Part shown: one piece after another, positions 1 through 6,365 of the stretch
Numbering within the stretch: position 1 is the first letter of the stretch
Layout: each line of letters opens with the position of its first letter
DNA from: Bacteroidales bacterium
Lineage (GTDB): Bacteria; Bacteroidota; Bacteroidia; Bacteroidales; JAADGE01
Length of the DNA stretch: 7,150 nt
Reading direction: 5' to 3'
Assembly (NCBI GenBank): GCA_026987795.1
Contig: JALSMF010000427.1
Location: forward strand, 1-7,150
The notes under the pieces: model-generated
Told to the model about the DNA's origin: nothing
What the model saw: the letters and a program-made list of their open reading frames with translations, nothing else
Database searches by the model: none
Program-made: the position numbers and the translations under genes

Positions 1-1
1 C

Positions 2-346
2 AAGACGAATAAAAAACTTATTGATTCGGCAATTTCAGGTATTCAGGAAGAATTCAGTAAAAACAGTTTTCCGCAGATGAATGTTTATCATACTTCTTAC
101 GTAAACCATATAGGACATCAGGAATCTAAAGGATGTTTCAGATGTCATTCCGGAACGATGGTAAGCGAAACAGGAAAAAAAATAAGAAACGACTGTAATT
201 TGTGCCATACAATTCTCTCACAAGGTGTTGACACGTTAATTCAGTCAACATTTGTAAACGGAGCATTGGAGTTTAAACATCCGGTTGACATAGACGAAGC
301 ATGGAAGGAAGCGGCATGCTCCGAATGTCATAGTGATTTATACTAA
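2..346 (+). CDS. Multiheme c-type cytochrome, C-terminal fragment (5' end outside window)
   Basis: The frame is open to the left edge of the window, so the true start lies upstream. A Met at 77 is internal and is not the likely start, because coding-like sequence continues before it. The visible 114 residues contain three CxxCH haem-binding motifs, CFRCH (residues 45-49), CNLCH (65-69) and CSECH (106-110), each able to bind one haem c covalently. Other histidines (in HIGHQ just before the first motif, and in FKHP before the last) could be distal axial ligands. The spacing and the RNDCNLCH context resemble the C-terminal half of NapC/NirT-type or related membrane-anchored multihaem cytochromes of anaerobic Bacteroidetes and Deltaproteobacteria. 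That family assignment is from memory of the motif context and is less certain than the cytochrome call. The protein would act outside the cytoplasmic membrane in quinol oxidation or electron transfer. The total haem number and any membrane anchor are not visible. The gene ends at TAA 344-346. Confidence 0.88.
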   Translation, partial: KTNKKLIDSAISGIQEEFSKNSFPQMNVYHTSYVNHIGHQESKGCFRCHSGTMVSETGKKIRNDCNLCHTILSQGVDTLIQSTFVNGALEFKHPVDIDEAWKEAACSECHSDLY

Positions 347-353
347 TCAATAA

Positions 354-376
354 GTTTTCCGGCTGCGGAACAAGCC
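354..376 (-). repeat. Probable diverged inverted copy of the 42-bp repeat motif
   Basis: Starting eight bases after the cytochrome stop, the plus strand reads GTTTTCCGG, then C, then TGCGG. The minus strand of the second repeat unit (812 down to about 798) reads GTTTTCCGG then TGCGG. That is 14 matching bases with a single inserted C, and both continue with a similar A/C-rich stretch. This copy is therefore inverted relative to the block at 733-873. It also forms a small hairpin (TTCCG 357-361, loop GCTG, CGGAA 366-370). The match is short, so chance similarity is possible. Confidence 0.4.
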
Positions 377-391
377 TGAAAAAAGAATTAA

Positions 392-422
392 AAGATACGA
401 TGACTTAAAGTCGTCGTATCTT
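392..422 (+). terminator. Hairpin downstream of the cytochrome gene, possible bidirectional terminator
   Basis: Arms 392-404 and 410-422 can form a 13-bp stem around a 5-base loop (TTAAA), 45 bases after the cytochrome stop. The one imperfect pair is T401 with G413. It is a permitted U-G wobble in plus-strand RNA but an A-C mismatch in minus-strand RNA, which favours a role in ending cytochrome transcription. The T-rich tail, however, is better on the minus strand (TTTTAATTCTTTTTT) than on the plus strand (TTCT), so it may also stop read-through from the rnr side. Confidence 0.5.
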
Positions 423-424
423 CT

Positions 425-732
425 AAAATAACACCCGGAATCAAAAATGTTTTTTTAACTCTGAGAAAATAAATCAAAAAAGTGCTAAATGAAAACATGA
501 AAATTACGACCCGGGCTATATCATTTCTTGGGGCTTTGAAATGAAAAAAATCGGAGAATAGACCAAGCCCGCATCCGGTTATCACACGAAACAGCAGAAA
601 ATATTTTAAAAGAATTCTGTCCCGATATAATAAATTTACCGAATGTCGATTGGCAACAAGGCGAAATCCAAGCGGTGATATACAAACACCCACAGCAACT
701 CGCATAATATGTTTGAAATAGTTGCATTTATG
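425..732. other. Unassigned intergenic sequence, no convincing gene
   Basis: I can identify no gene with confidence here. Stop codons are scarce on both strands, so several reading frames stay open at once. A minus-strand frame is open from the repeat block at 873 down to 388. On the plus strand, a frame open from 540 to its TAA at 705-707 gives about 55 codons (IDQARIRLS at the start, HPQQLA at the end) without a start codon at its head. A second plus-strand frame is open in parallel. No frame has a recognisable domain, a credible start with promoter, or a clear coding signature. The stretch could be a decayed gene, part of a repeat element that also includes 733-873, or plain spacer between two convergent terminators. 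Confidence 0.5.
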
Positions 733-873
733 CCCTGCAACTTGCAGGAAGCAATTGCAATACCGGAAAACAAGCCCCGCAACCCGCAGCAACAGTTTGC
801 CGCACCGGAAAACATATCCCGCAGCTTGCAGGAATACTTTTCCGGCAAGGAAATACCCCGCTGCAAACTGCAT
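733..873. repeat. Imperfect tandem repeats, about 42-bp period, 3 units plus a partial
   Basis: Units begin near 733, 775 and 817, with a shorter, more diverged partial unit from about 856. Each starts with a pyrimidine-rich CCCxGCA and a GCAG core, and units one and two share the exact string ACCGGAAAACA (762-772 and 804-814), spaced 42 bases apart. Unit three carries a diverged version (TTCCGGCAAGG). There is a hint of a 21-bp half-period. Unit one contains a dyad with 7-bp arms, CCTGCAA and TTGCAGG (734-748), around a single base. By hand count 721-840 is about 52% G+C, clearly richer than the neighbouring genes. Because 42 is a multiple of three, several frames on both strands stay open and give 14-residue peptide repeats. 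That is better explained by DNA repetition than by coding. There are no unique spacers, so it is not a CRISPR array. It lies downstream of rnr, past the hairpin at 907-939. Confidence 0.75.
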
Positions 874-906
874 AAGAACTTTGCATTAACAAATCTTGCT
901 TTAACG

Positions 907-939
907 AGTTTCGGCGTGCCTCAAAGACACGCCGAAACT
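907..939 (-). terminator. Hairpin terminator after rnr
   Basis: A perfect 12-bp inverted repeat (AGTTTCGGCGTG at 907-918, CACGCCGAAACT at 928-939) with a 9-base loop starts 14 bases after the rnr stop codon. The position and the GC-rich stem fit an intrinsic terminator for the minus-strand operon. The tail on the minus strand (CGTTAAAGC) is only weakly T-rich, so termination may be leaky, or the hairpin may act mainly as a 3' stabilising structure. Confidence 0.68.
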
Positions 940-953
940 TTACGAATAAGCGG

Positions 954-3089
954 TTAAAACTCTTCAGCCGGAACAAAATCTAAAGTTCTGTTTTGCATAT
1001 TAACACCTATGAGTTGAATTTTTATGTTATCGCCGAGACGGTATTTTTTCTTTTTGCGTTCACCGATAATGCAGTAATTATCGTCATCAAAAATATAAAA
1101 ATCATCGTCTAAATCACGCATTGCTATCATTCCTTCAATTTTTGTTTCGATAATTTCAACGTAAAGACCTCTTTCGGTAACACCGGAAATGACGGCATTA
1201 TGAACGGAGCCGAGTTTGTCTTTCATAAATTCGGCTTGTTTGTATTTTATTGAAGCTCGTTCCGCCATAACGGAAAGACGTTCACGGTCGGATGCATGCT
1301 TGCATTTTTCGTTCAGTTCGTTAGTCATTGCCGGTTTTCCTTTGTTAAGGTATTTTGTGAGCAGGCGATGCACCATCATATCCGGATAACGTCTTATAGG
1401 TGAAGTAAAATGCGTGTAAAAACTGAATGCCAAACCGTAATGCCCTATGTTATCGGCAGAATATTCGGCTTTAGCCATAGATTTTACGGCAAGTTGTTCT
1501 ATCATGTTTTGTTCTGCTTTACCTTTTACGTTATCAAGCAGTTTGTTAAGATTGGGTGCAATTTCGGCTTCGTCTTTAAATTTGAAATCGTAACCGAATT
1601 GTTTTATAAAACGGGAGAAAGAGTGCAGTTTTTCGATGTCCGGTTCGTCGTGAATACGATATATAAAAGGTTTGTTAAGTGTTTTTCCGATAAATTCGGC
1701 AACTTTTTTATTTGCCAAAAGCATAAATTCTTCTATTAAATGATTAGAATCTTTTGCTTCTTTAAAGTAAACTCCGAGCGGTTTGCCTTTTTCGTCAAGT
1801 TTAAATTTTACTTCAACCCTTTCAAAAGATACAGAGCCGTTTTTAAATCTTTTTTCTCTTAACTTTTTTGCAAGTTTGTTAAGCTCGGTAATTTCCGTTG
1901 CCATATCGCCTTTTCCGGTTTCTGTTATTTCTTGTGCTTCGGCATAGTTAAATCGCCTGTCAGAATTTATTATTGTTCGTCCGAACCATTGTTTGTGAAT
2001 ATTTGCCTCGCCGTCAATTTCAAAAACAGCCGAATATGTCAGCTTGTCTTCATTAGGACGCAGCGAGCAAATATTGTTTGACAGTTTTTCGGGCAGCATA
2101 GGGATTGTTCTGTCGACAAGATAAACGGAGGTTGCGCGTTCGTAGCCTTCGCGGTCAATAGGGTCTCCTTCTTTAACATAATGGGTAACATCGGCAATAT
2201 GAATGCCTACTTCAATGTTTCCGTTTTTCAGTTTCCTGAAAGACAGAGCATCGTCAAAATCTTTTGCGTCTTCCGGGTCTATGGTAAAGGTAGGAACGTT
2301 CCTGAAATCTTTTCTTTTTTTAATTTCTTCTTTTGATATTTCTACGGGTATTTTATCGGCAAGTGCCGTAAGATGTTCCGGATATTTGTAAGGCAGGTTA
2401 AATTCGGTCAGAATAGCGTTCATTTCTGCATCGTTGTCGCCTTCGTTTCCGAGAACGTCAATAATTTTTCCGGTAGGATTTTTCTGATGTTCGTTCCATT
2501 CCGTAATTTCTGCCACTGCTTTTTTGCCGTGTTCGGCACCGTTCAGGTTTCTTGAAGGAATAAAAATATCGTAGGGCATATTACGTTCGGTAACAATTAA
2601 GAATGCAATATTGTCGTTTGTGATACTCACTATCCCGACAAATTTTGATTTATTTCGTTTTATTATTTTGGTAATTTCTCCTTCAGGACTGCGTTTTTTT
2701 CTTCTTGCCCAAATTCTTACTTCTACGGTATCTCCGTTTAGTGCACGGTTCATATATTTTCGCGGTATATATATATCTTCTTCGGTTTCTTCAGAAATAA
2801 CAAAAGCAGAGCCTGAAGCAATCAGGACAACTTTGCCGGTTACTACCGATTTTGTTGGTGCAAATTTAAATTTACCTTTCTGCATTTCTTCCAGCTTTCC
2901 TTCTGTGCAAAGCATTGAAAGGACTTCGTTGAGGAGTTGCTTGGTTCGTAAATCGGTAATTGAAAGTTTTTTTGCTACTTGTTTGTAGTTAAATTGCTGT
3001 GCAGGTCTTTTTCTGAATATTTCTAATACTGATTTCTGAAGAGTTTTTTTGTTGTAGAGGGGAAGTTTGTTTTTTTTCTTATGTGCCAT
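954..3089 (-). CDS. rnr: Ribonuclease R, 3'-5' exoribonuclease of the RNB family
   Basis: This 711-residue protein has the complete RNase R layout. A basic N-terminus and winged-helix region (about 15-78) is followed by cold-shock/OB RNA-binding folds (about 82-210). The RNB catalytic domain (about 262-590) comes next, with an S1 RNA-binding domain at about 627-705. The active-site signature IDPEDAKDFDDA (270-281) supplies the Mg2+-binding aspartates D271, D277, D279 and D280, equivalent to D201, D207, D209 and D210 of E. coli RNase II. Further family motifs are IADVTHYV (298-305), TSVYLVDRTIPMLPE (320-334), YRIHDEP (477-483) and TSPIRRYPD (562-570). The enzyme degrades structured RNA from the 3' end in the cytoplasm (mRNA and rRNA turnover). 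It lacks the long lysine-rich C-terminal tail of the 813-residue E. coli protein, which is usual for Bacteroidetes. The ATG at 3089-3087 overlaps the stop of the upstream lipoprotein gene by one base. No TAnnTTTG motif lies in the 160 bases upstream, so it is probably expressed from the upstream promoter. Confidence 0.97.
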   Translation of the reverse strand: MAHKKKNKLPLYNKKTLQKSVLEIFRKRPAQQFNYKQVAKKLSITDLRTKQLLNEVLSMLCTEGKLEEMQKGKFKFAPTKSVVTGKVVLIASGSAFVISEETEEDIYIPRKYMNRALNGDTVEVRIWARRKKRSPEGEITKIIKRNKSKFVGIVSITNDNIAFLIVTERNMPYDIFIPSRNLNGAEHGKKAVAEITEWNEHQKNPTGKIIDVLGNEGDNDAEMNAILTEFNLPYKYPEHLTALADKIPVEISKEEIKKRKDFRNVPTFTIDPEDAKDFDDALSFRKLKNGNIEVGIHIADVTHYVKEGDPIDREGYERATSVYLVDRTIPMLPEKLSNNICSLRPNEDKLTYSAVFEIDGEANIHKQWFGRTIINSDRRFNYAEAQEITETGKGDMATEITELNKLAKKLREKRFKNGSVSFERVEVKFKLDEKGKPLGVYFKEAKDSNHLIEEFMLLANKKVAEFIGKTLNKPFIYRIHDEPDIEKLHSFSRFIKQFGYDFKFKDEAEIAPNLNKLLDNVKGKAEQNMIEQLAVKSMAKAEYSADNIGHYGLAFSFYTHFTSPIRRYPDMMVHRLLTKYLNKGKPAMTNELNEKCKHASDRERLSVMAERASIKYKQAEFMKDKLGSVHNAVISGVTERGLYVEIIETKIEGMIAMRDLDDDFYIFDDDNYCIIGERKKKKYRLGDNIKIQLIGVNMQNRTLDFVPAEEF

Positions 3090-3091
3090 TA
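3087..3091 (-). promoter_or_regulatory. TAATG stop/start overlap between lipoprotein gene and rnr
   Basis: On the minus strand the lipoprotein stop TAA (3091-3089) and the rnr start ATG (3089-3087) share one A. There is no Shine-Dalgarno-like sequence ahead of this start (the preceding bases read CAAAATA). This arrangement normally means that rnr translation depends on ribosomes finishing the upstream gene. Confidence 0.8.
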
Positions 3092-5893
3092 TATTTTGTT
3101 TAGGTTTCTGAATTTTATGTCAATTTGATTATCCCAGTTTGGTTTTATTATTATTTCATCCGGGAAATATATAATTCGTTCGGGCTGGATATGTTTGAGG
3201 TAATTACCCGTATCTTGTTTCCCGTTTTTGTTTTTGTCATATATTATTGTTATGTCGTAGGTTTGAGGTATTATATTTTCATAATATATTACGGTGTCTT
3301 TTGTTATTTTTTCGGTTTTAAGAAGGTTCTTGTCTTTGTCGTAAAGGTTTAAAATAATCTGACCTTCGGTTAATTTTGAATATTCGGCACTGTCAACGGT
3401 TGCGGTATCATTCATAAAATAAAAGTTATCTTGCTCAAAGAATTTCACTCCGGAAATATTTAAGGTTATCTTACCGTAATCGTCTTTTTTACGAACGTTT
3501 ATTTTGTATTCTTTTATTTGGGAGTAATTACCGTAATAATCTTCAAGAGCAAGCGAATCAAGTTTAAGTAAATATGAATATCCTTCTTTTTTATTGAAAG
3601 TAACGTGTATTTTTTTATCGTTAACAGAATCTTTAAATACTGAAAAACTGACCGGGATTTTTATGCTTATTTTTTCTTCCCCTTCGGGAACAGAGTCTTT
3701 TACGGTTTTTGTATTATCCGTTTTGCTTGTTACTCTTCGTTTTCTGTGTCGCTGTTTTTTATATATTAAAGATAATGTATCTGTGTGTTCTGCTGTTTTT
3801 TTCTTGTATTTACTTTTATAATTTACGGCTATTTTCAGGGTGTCGTTTTCTGCAATTCTGCCGTCGGTTATTTTACATATAAGGCTGTCTTTTGTTTTGT
3901 TGTATTTAAAGCTGAAAGCATTTTCATTTTTATAACGCAGGTCTTTAATTTCCGGGTTTGAAATAAGCGGTTTGTTAAACACCAGAAAAAACTCACTTGG
4001 TTGAGGTCTGCCGTATTTTTTAAGTTTTTGTTTTTTGTGTTTAAAGACGGCATTTTTTACATATTCAAAATAAATTTTGTCTCCTTTTGTATTGTCATAA
4101 TCGAAAACTCTTATTTTTAGCATTAAAGTATCTTCTTCGGTTAAATATTTATCGGTAATTTTTAATATTATTTTTTTATTGTTGTCGGACTTAAGTTTTC
4201 TGAACCAATTTTCAGCATTTTCAGGTGCAAGTTCAACGGTTGTTTTTCCCGTTATGTTTTTTTTGAAGTTCAAAACAACTGTATCGGGCGAAGGGCGTTT
4301 AACAGACAGCAAAGATTGCTTAAAGAGAGGAAGGCTTAGAGTATCTTTAAATTTTTGAATCTGACCTTTAAAATATTCATTGTCATAAAAAACAATGAGT
4401 TTTAACGTGTCTTTTTTGTAAATGTTTTTGTTTTTTACAGAGCAAATCAATAAAGTATCGGTGTCGGAATATTTTTTATCATATTTAACTTCACTTGTGT
4501 CGGCATTTAATATTTTTATGTAAAAATCGTTGACATAAGGACGCCTTAATGCAAAAATTAACGTATCCGGAGCCGGTCTGAAATGTTTTATAAGGTCTTG
4601 TTTCCTGGCATCGGAAACGATTGTATCAGTTAATTCAAAAAAGCTTATTTTGGAAGTATCTGCTCTTAAAACAGGAGTTTCAGATTCAAAACTGAAATCT
4701 GAAAAATAATCAACATAAGGGTCTGTATCAATAAATTTAATATGTTTTTTAAGTGTATCGGCGGCAAAATTAAATCCGAGAATTACAGTATCATGTTCGG
4801 CAATTTTATTGTCTGCAGAATCTTTGTTAAAATAAGAACTTATAAATTTAAGGGTATCTTTTGAAAACAGTTTTTTGTCTTTCAGCCAAACGATAACGGT
4901 TTTTCCGGAATCCTGCTTTTCAATAAAAGAGTTTTTTTCGGTTAAATTGAAATTTAAACCGTTTATTGTTAAATCTTCCGTGCTTTTTGAGTAATTGAAG
5001 ACACATTTGCCTTTTGTCTCTCTTTCGGCACCCGAAAGGTATTGCTTATTTTTGTCTTCCGTAAAAGCAAAAAGGATAATGTCTGACGGACTGTAAATAT
5101 AATTTTCATAAACAATCACGGTATCTTTTGTAAGGGTGTCTCCGGCAGCATCTTCGGAGCCTGTATGCAATACCGAGCCTGCTTTAAAAGTATCAATTTT
5201 TGTTTCTTTCTTAACTTTCGGGACTATTAGAGAGTCTGTAAATGCAACTTTTTCATTCGGTAAATTGAAATTTAAATTTGCATCGTTGTCTTTTAGTGCG
5301 AATATCTTGTATTTACCGGGCTTTATGTAATTAATTTTAAAAATTCCGGATGTGTCGGTTTTGGCTATATAGTAAGGCTTGTCCGTAACAGGAGCAGAAT
5401 CTGTAAGATTTGTATAAAGCATTACTAATAAATCGGGTTGTGCTTTATGTGTTACGGCATCAATAACTTTTCCGGAAATCTCCATTGTGTCAAGTTTGTC
5501 TCCGGTTGAAAAAACAAATCTGAAATCGTTCATTTTATTTCCTTCGTGAAAGTCTTTTATTGAATTTCCGAATAAAAATGTATATGTTGTTGTATCTTTA
5601 AGTTGTTCATTTAAATTAATGATTAGAGATTTTCTTTTTATTTTAAAATCGGGTTTCTTAAGTAAAGGCGGAGATGATAAAAAAGTTGCGTTAAGATTTT
5701 CTAAAACAAAAAATTCATCAAAAGTTAATTTTATTTCATTTCCTTTAAAATTAAGTCCTTTATCGGGCGGAGAACTTTCGAGAAAAACGGGCGGGTCGGT
5801 ATCTCTTTCACCTCCGGAAAGTGTGCCTATTTGTGCACATGCCGAAAAAAGAGCCGTTATAATTAATATTATATAGAAATGTATTTTATTCAT
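3089..5893 (-). CDS. Large Ig-like (SbsA Ig-like / Big_5) domain lipoprotein
   Basis: This is a 934-residue exported lipoprotein of a family widespread in Bacteroidetes, function unknown. The N-terminus MNKIHFYIILIITALFSAC is a lipoprotein signal, and Cys19 is the predicted lipidated residue. Next come GTLSGGERDTDPP (23-35) and a Big_5-like Ig domain (about 32-132). A carboxypeptidase-regulatory-like beta domain follows (about 138-225), with a DNDANLN acidic loop. A central region has three tandem modules of about 95 residues. These start at RPAPDT (439), RPSPDT (533) and RPQPSE (629), and each has further DTL/DSL strand motifs. A highly basic linker (KKQRHRKRR, 712-720) leads to a C-terminal domain with a calcium-loop-like DKNKNGKQD (886-894), QPE and NWD. 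The residues after Cys19 are not acidic, so there is no obvious surface-export signal. It probably sits in the outer membrane facing the periplasm, though surface display cannot be excluded. Codons are AT- and Lys-rich. The gene is first in an operon with rnr. Its start is fixed by the signal peptide. Confidence 0.9.
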   Translation of the reverse strand: MNKIHFYIILIITALFSACAQIGTLSGGERDTDPPVFLESSPPDKGLNFKGNEIKLTFDEFFVLENLNATFLSSPPLLKKPDFKIKRKSLIINLNEQLKDTTTYTFLFGNSIKDFHEGNKMNDFRFVFSTGDKLDTMEISGKVIDAVTHKAQPDLLVMLYTNLTDSAPVTDKPYYIAKTDTSGIFKINYIKPGKYKIFALKDNDANLNFNLPNEKVAFTDSLIVPKVKKETKIDTFKAGSVLHTGSEDAAGDTLTKDTVIVYENYIYSPSDIILFAFTEDKNKQYLSGAERETKGKCVFNYSKSTEDLTINGLNFNLTEKNSFIEKQDSGKTVIVWLKDKKLFSKDTLKFISSYFNKDSADNKIAEHDTVILGFNFAADTLKKHIKFIDTDPYVDYFSDFSFESETPVLRADTSKISFFELTDTIVSDARKQDLIKHFRPAPDTLIFALRRPYVNDFYIKILNADTSEVKYDKKYSDTDTLLICSVKNKNIYKKDTLKLIVFYDNEYFKGQIQKFKDTLSLPLFKQSLLSVKRPSPDTVVLNFKKNITGKTTVELAPENAENWFRKLKSDNNKKIILKITDKYLTEEDTLMLKIRVFDYDNTKGDKIYFEYVKNAVFKHKKQKLKKYGRPQPSEFFLVFNKPLISNPEIKDLRYKNENAFSFKYNKTKDSLICKITDGRIAENDTLKIAVNYKSKYKKKTAEHTDTLSLIYKKQRHRKRRVTSKTDNTKTVKDSVPEGEEKISIKIPVSFSVFKDSVNDKKIHVTFNKKEGYSYLLKLDSLALEDYYGNYSQIKEYKINVRKKDDYGKITLNISGVKFFEQDNFYFMNDTATVDSAEYSKLTEGQIILNLYDKDKNLLKTEKITKDTVIYYENIIPQTYDITIIYDKNKNGKQDTGNYLKHIQPERIIYFPDEIIIKPNWDNQIDIKFRNLNKI

Positions 5894-5933
5894 ACTTTAA
5901 TCTGTATAAAACTTCAGAAGCTGCAGATTTATT

Positions 5934-5965
5934 TTTGAAATATCGACCAAAATTAACAAAATTTG
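5934..5965 (+). promoter_or_regulatory. Candidate promoter for the ferredoxin gene
   Basis: TTTG at 5934-5937, a 20-base spacer, then AAAATTTG at 5958-5965 fits the Bacteroidetes -33/-7 layout with one mismatch (A for T at the first -7 base). Transcription would begin roughly 10 bases before the ATG at 5983. The leader would be very short and A/T-rich, with no Shine-Dalgarno site. Confidence 0.5.
5948..5955 (-). promoter_or_regulatory. Candidate -7 element for the lipoprotein-rnr operon
   Basis: The minus strand reads TAATTTTG here, an exact TAnnTTTG Bacteroidetes -7 box, 55 bases upstream of the lipoprotein ATG. The expected -33 TTTG is only weakly matched (TTTT, with a 17-20 base spacer). 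It lies within the divergent ferredoxin promoter, so the two could compete for sigma factor. Confidence 0.5.
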
Positions 5966-5982
5966 CGTGCTTAAAATAAATT

Positions 5983-6210
5983 ATGATAAGAATTACTCAT
6001 CACAGAGCAAAATGTATAGGGTGTAATTACTGTGTCGAAGTTGCACCTTTTCGTTGGGTTATGGACGAAAGCGACGGAAAAAGCAGCTTGACGGATGCAA
6101 AAAGTAAGAAAAATATTTTTATTGCAGTTGTATCTGACGATGAGTATAATCACAATAAAGAAGCAGCAGAAATATGTCCTGTAAATATCATAAAAGTTGA
6201 AAAAATATAA
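5983..6210 (+). CDS. Small single-cluster [4Fe-4S] ferredoxin
   Basis: This 75-residue cytoplasmic electron carrier has the motif CIGCNYC, giving Cys11, Cys14 and Cys17. A distant fourth ligand, Cys65, is followed by Pro (EICPVNII). This is the CxxCxxC...CP pattern of monocluster bacterial ferredoxins, unlike 2x[4Fe-4S] ferredoxins, which repeat the motif. The segment between the clusters of ligands is acidic (DESD, SDDE), as is common for docking to redox partners. The partner enzyme is not evident, because no oxidoreductase lies next to the gene. The start at 5983 is supported by the short family length and by the promoter just upstream. It is followed after 48 bases by a separately promoted tRNA gene. 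A chance open frame on the opposite strand across this gene and the tRNA is not coding. Confidence 0.92.
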   Translation: MIRITHHRAKCIGCNYCVEVAPFRWVMDESDGKSSLTDAKSKKNIFIAVVSDDEYNHNKEAAEICPVNIIKVEKI

Positions 6211-6216
6211 CAGCAG

Positions 6217-6247
6217 TTTGAATGATACGTTTCTTTTTCTATTTTTG
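6217..6247 (+). promoter_or_regulatory. Promoter of the tRNA-Arg gene
   Basis: TTTG at 6217-6220, a 19-base spacer and TATTTTTG at 6240-6247 match the Bacteroidetes consensus (TTTG, about 19-21 bases, TAnnTTTG) at every fixed position. The predicted start of transcription is about 6253-6255, a few bases before the tRNA at 6259. It is the clearest promoter in the window. Confidence 0.75.
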
Positions 6248-6258
6248 CTGTTTGTAAA

Positions 6259-6330
6259 GCCCTCGTAGTTCAACGGATAGAATAGCAGTTTCCTAAACTG
6301 TAGATACAGGTTCGATTCCTGTCGGGGGTA
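6259..6330 (+). tRNA. tRNA-Arg, anticodon CCT (reads AGG)
   Basis: The full cloverleaf can be drawn. The acceptor arm is GCCCTCG with CGGGGGT (6323-6329), including G-U pairs at the first and fifth positions. The D arm is GTTC/GAAT with GG in the loop. The anticodon stem GCAGT (6285-6289) pairs with ACTGT (6297-6301) around the loop TTCCTAA, placing CCT at 6292-6294. The T arm is ACAGG/CCTGT with loop TTCGATT. The discriminator base is A6330. The 3' CCA is not encoded (the next bases are CAA), so it must be added by nucleotidyltransferase. It reads the AGG arginine codon and is transcribed from its own promoter. Confidence 0.97.
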
Positions 6331-6333
6331 CAA

Positions 6334-6339
6334 TTTTTT
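6334..6339 (+). terminator. T-tract after tRNA-Arg
   Basis: Six T residues begin four bases after the tRNA. The GC-rich T arm and acceptor stem just before could help release RNA polymerase here. No separate hairpin is present, so this is a weak call. The tract also lies between two convergent transcripts (tRNA and the YqgE-family gene). Confidence 0.35.
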
Positions 6340-6365
6340 ACTGTTCGTAAATAACCTTGAAAATG

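Noticed and set aside
388..873. 161-codon minus-strand open frame with CFRCG/AAG-type peptide repeats
   Set aside because: The first part is a translation of the 42-bp DNA repeats. Other frames are equally open, there is no promoter or recognisable domain, and the frame runs through the hairpin at 392-422.
733..873. CRISPR array
   Set aside because: Units are contiguous and diverged, with no unique spacers between identical repeats and no cas genes nearby.
709..957. 82-codon plus-strand frame with PEN-type repeats
   Set aside because: It is the opposite-strand reading of the same tandem repeats, crosses the 907-939 hairpin and ends inside the rnr stop region.
728..976. 82-codon minus-strand frame with Cys-rich 14-residue repeats (CGxCFP)
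   Set aside because: It resembles a Cys-rich peptide but arises from the repeat period being a multiple of three. It also starts inside the end of rnr and crosses the terminator hairpin.
3868..4053. 61-codon minus-strand frame within the lipoprotein gene
   Set aside because: It is an out-of-frame shadow on the same strand, inside a long gene with clear domain structure.
5971..6333. 120-codon minus-strand open frame
   Set aside because: It lies antisense to the ferredoxin and the tRNA-Arg, both of which are firmly supported. Its first residues are translated from the tRNA complement.
6259..6345. tRNA-Arg as an integration (att) site
   Set aside because: I saw no duplicate of the tRNA 3' end and no integrase gene in the window.
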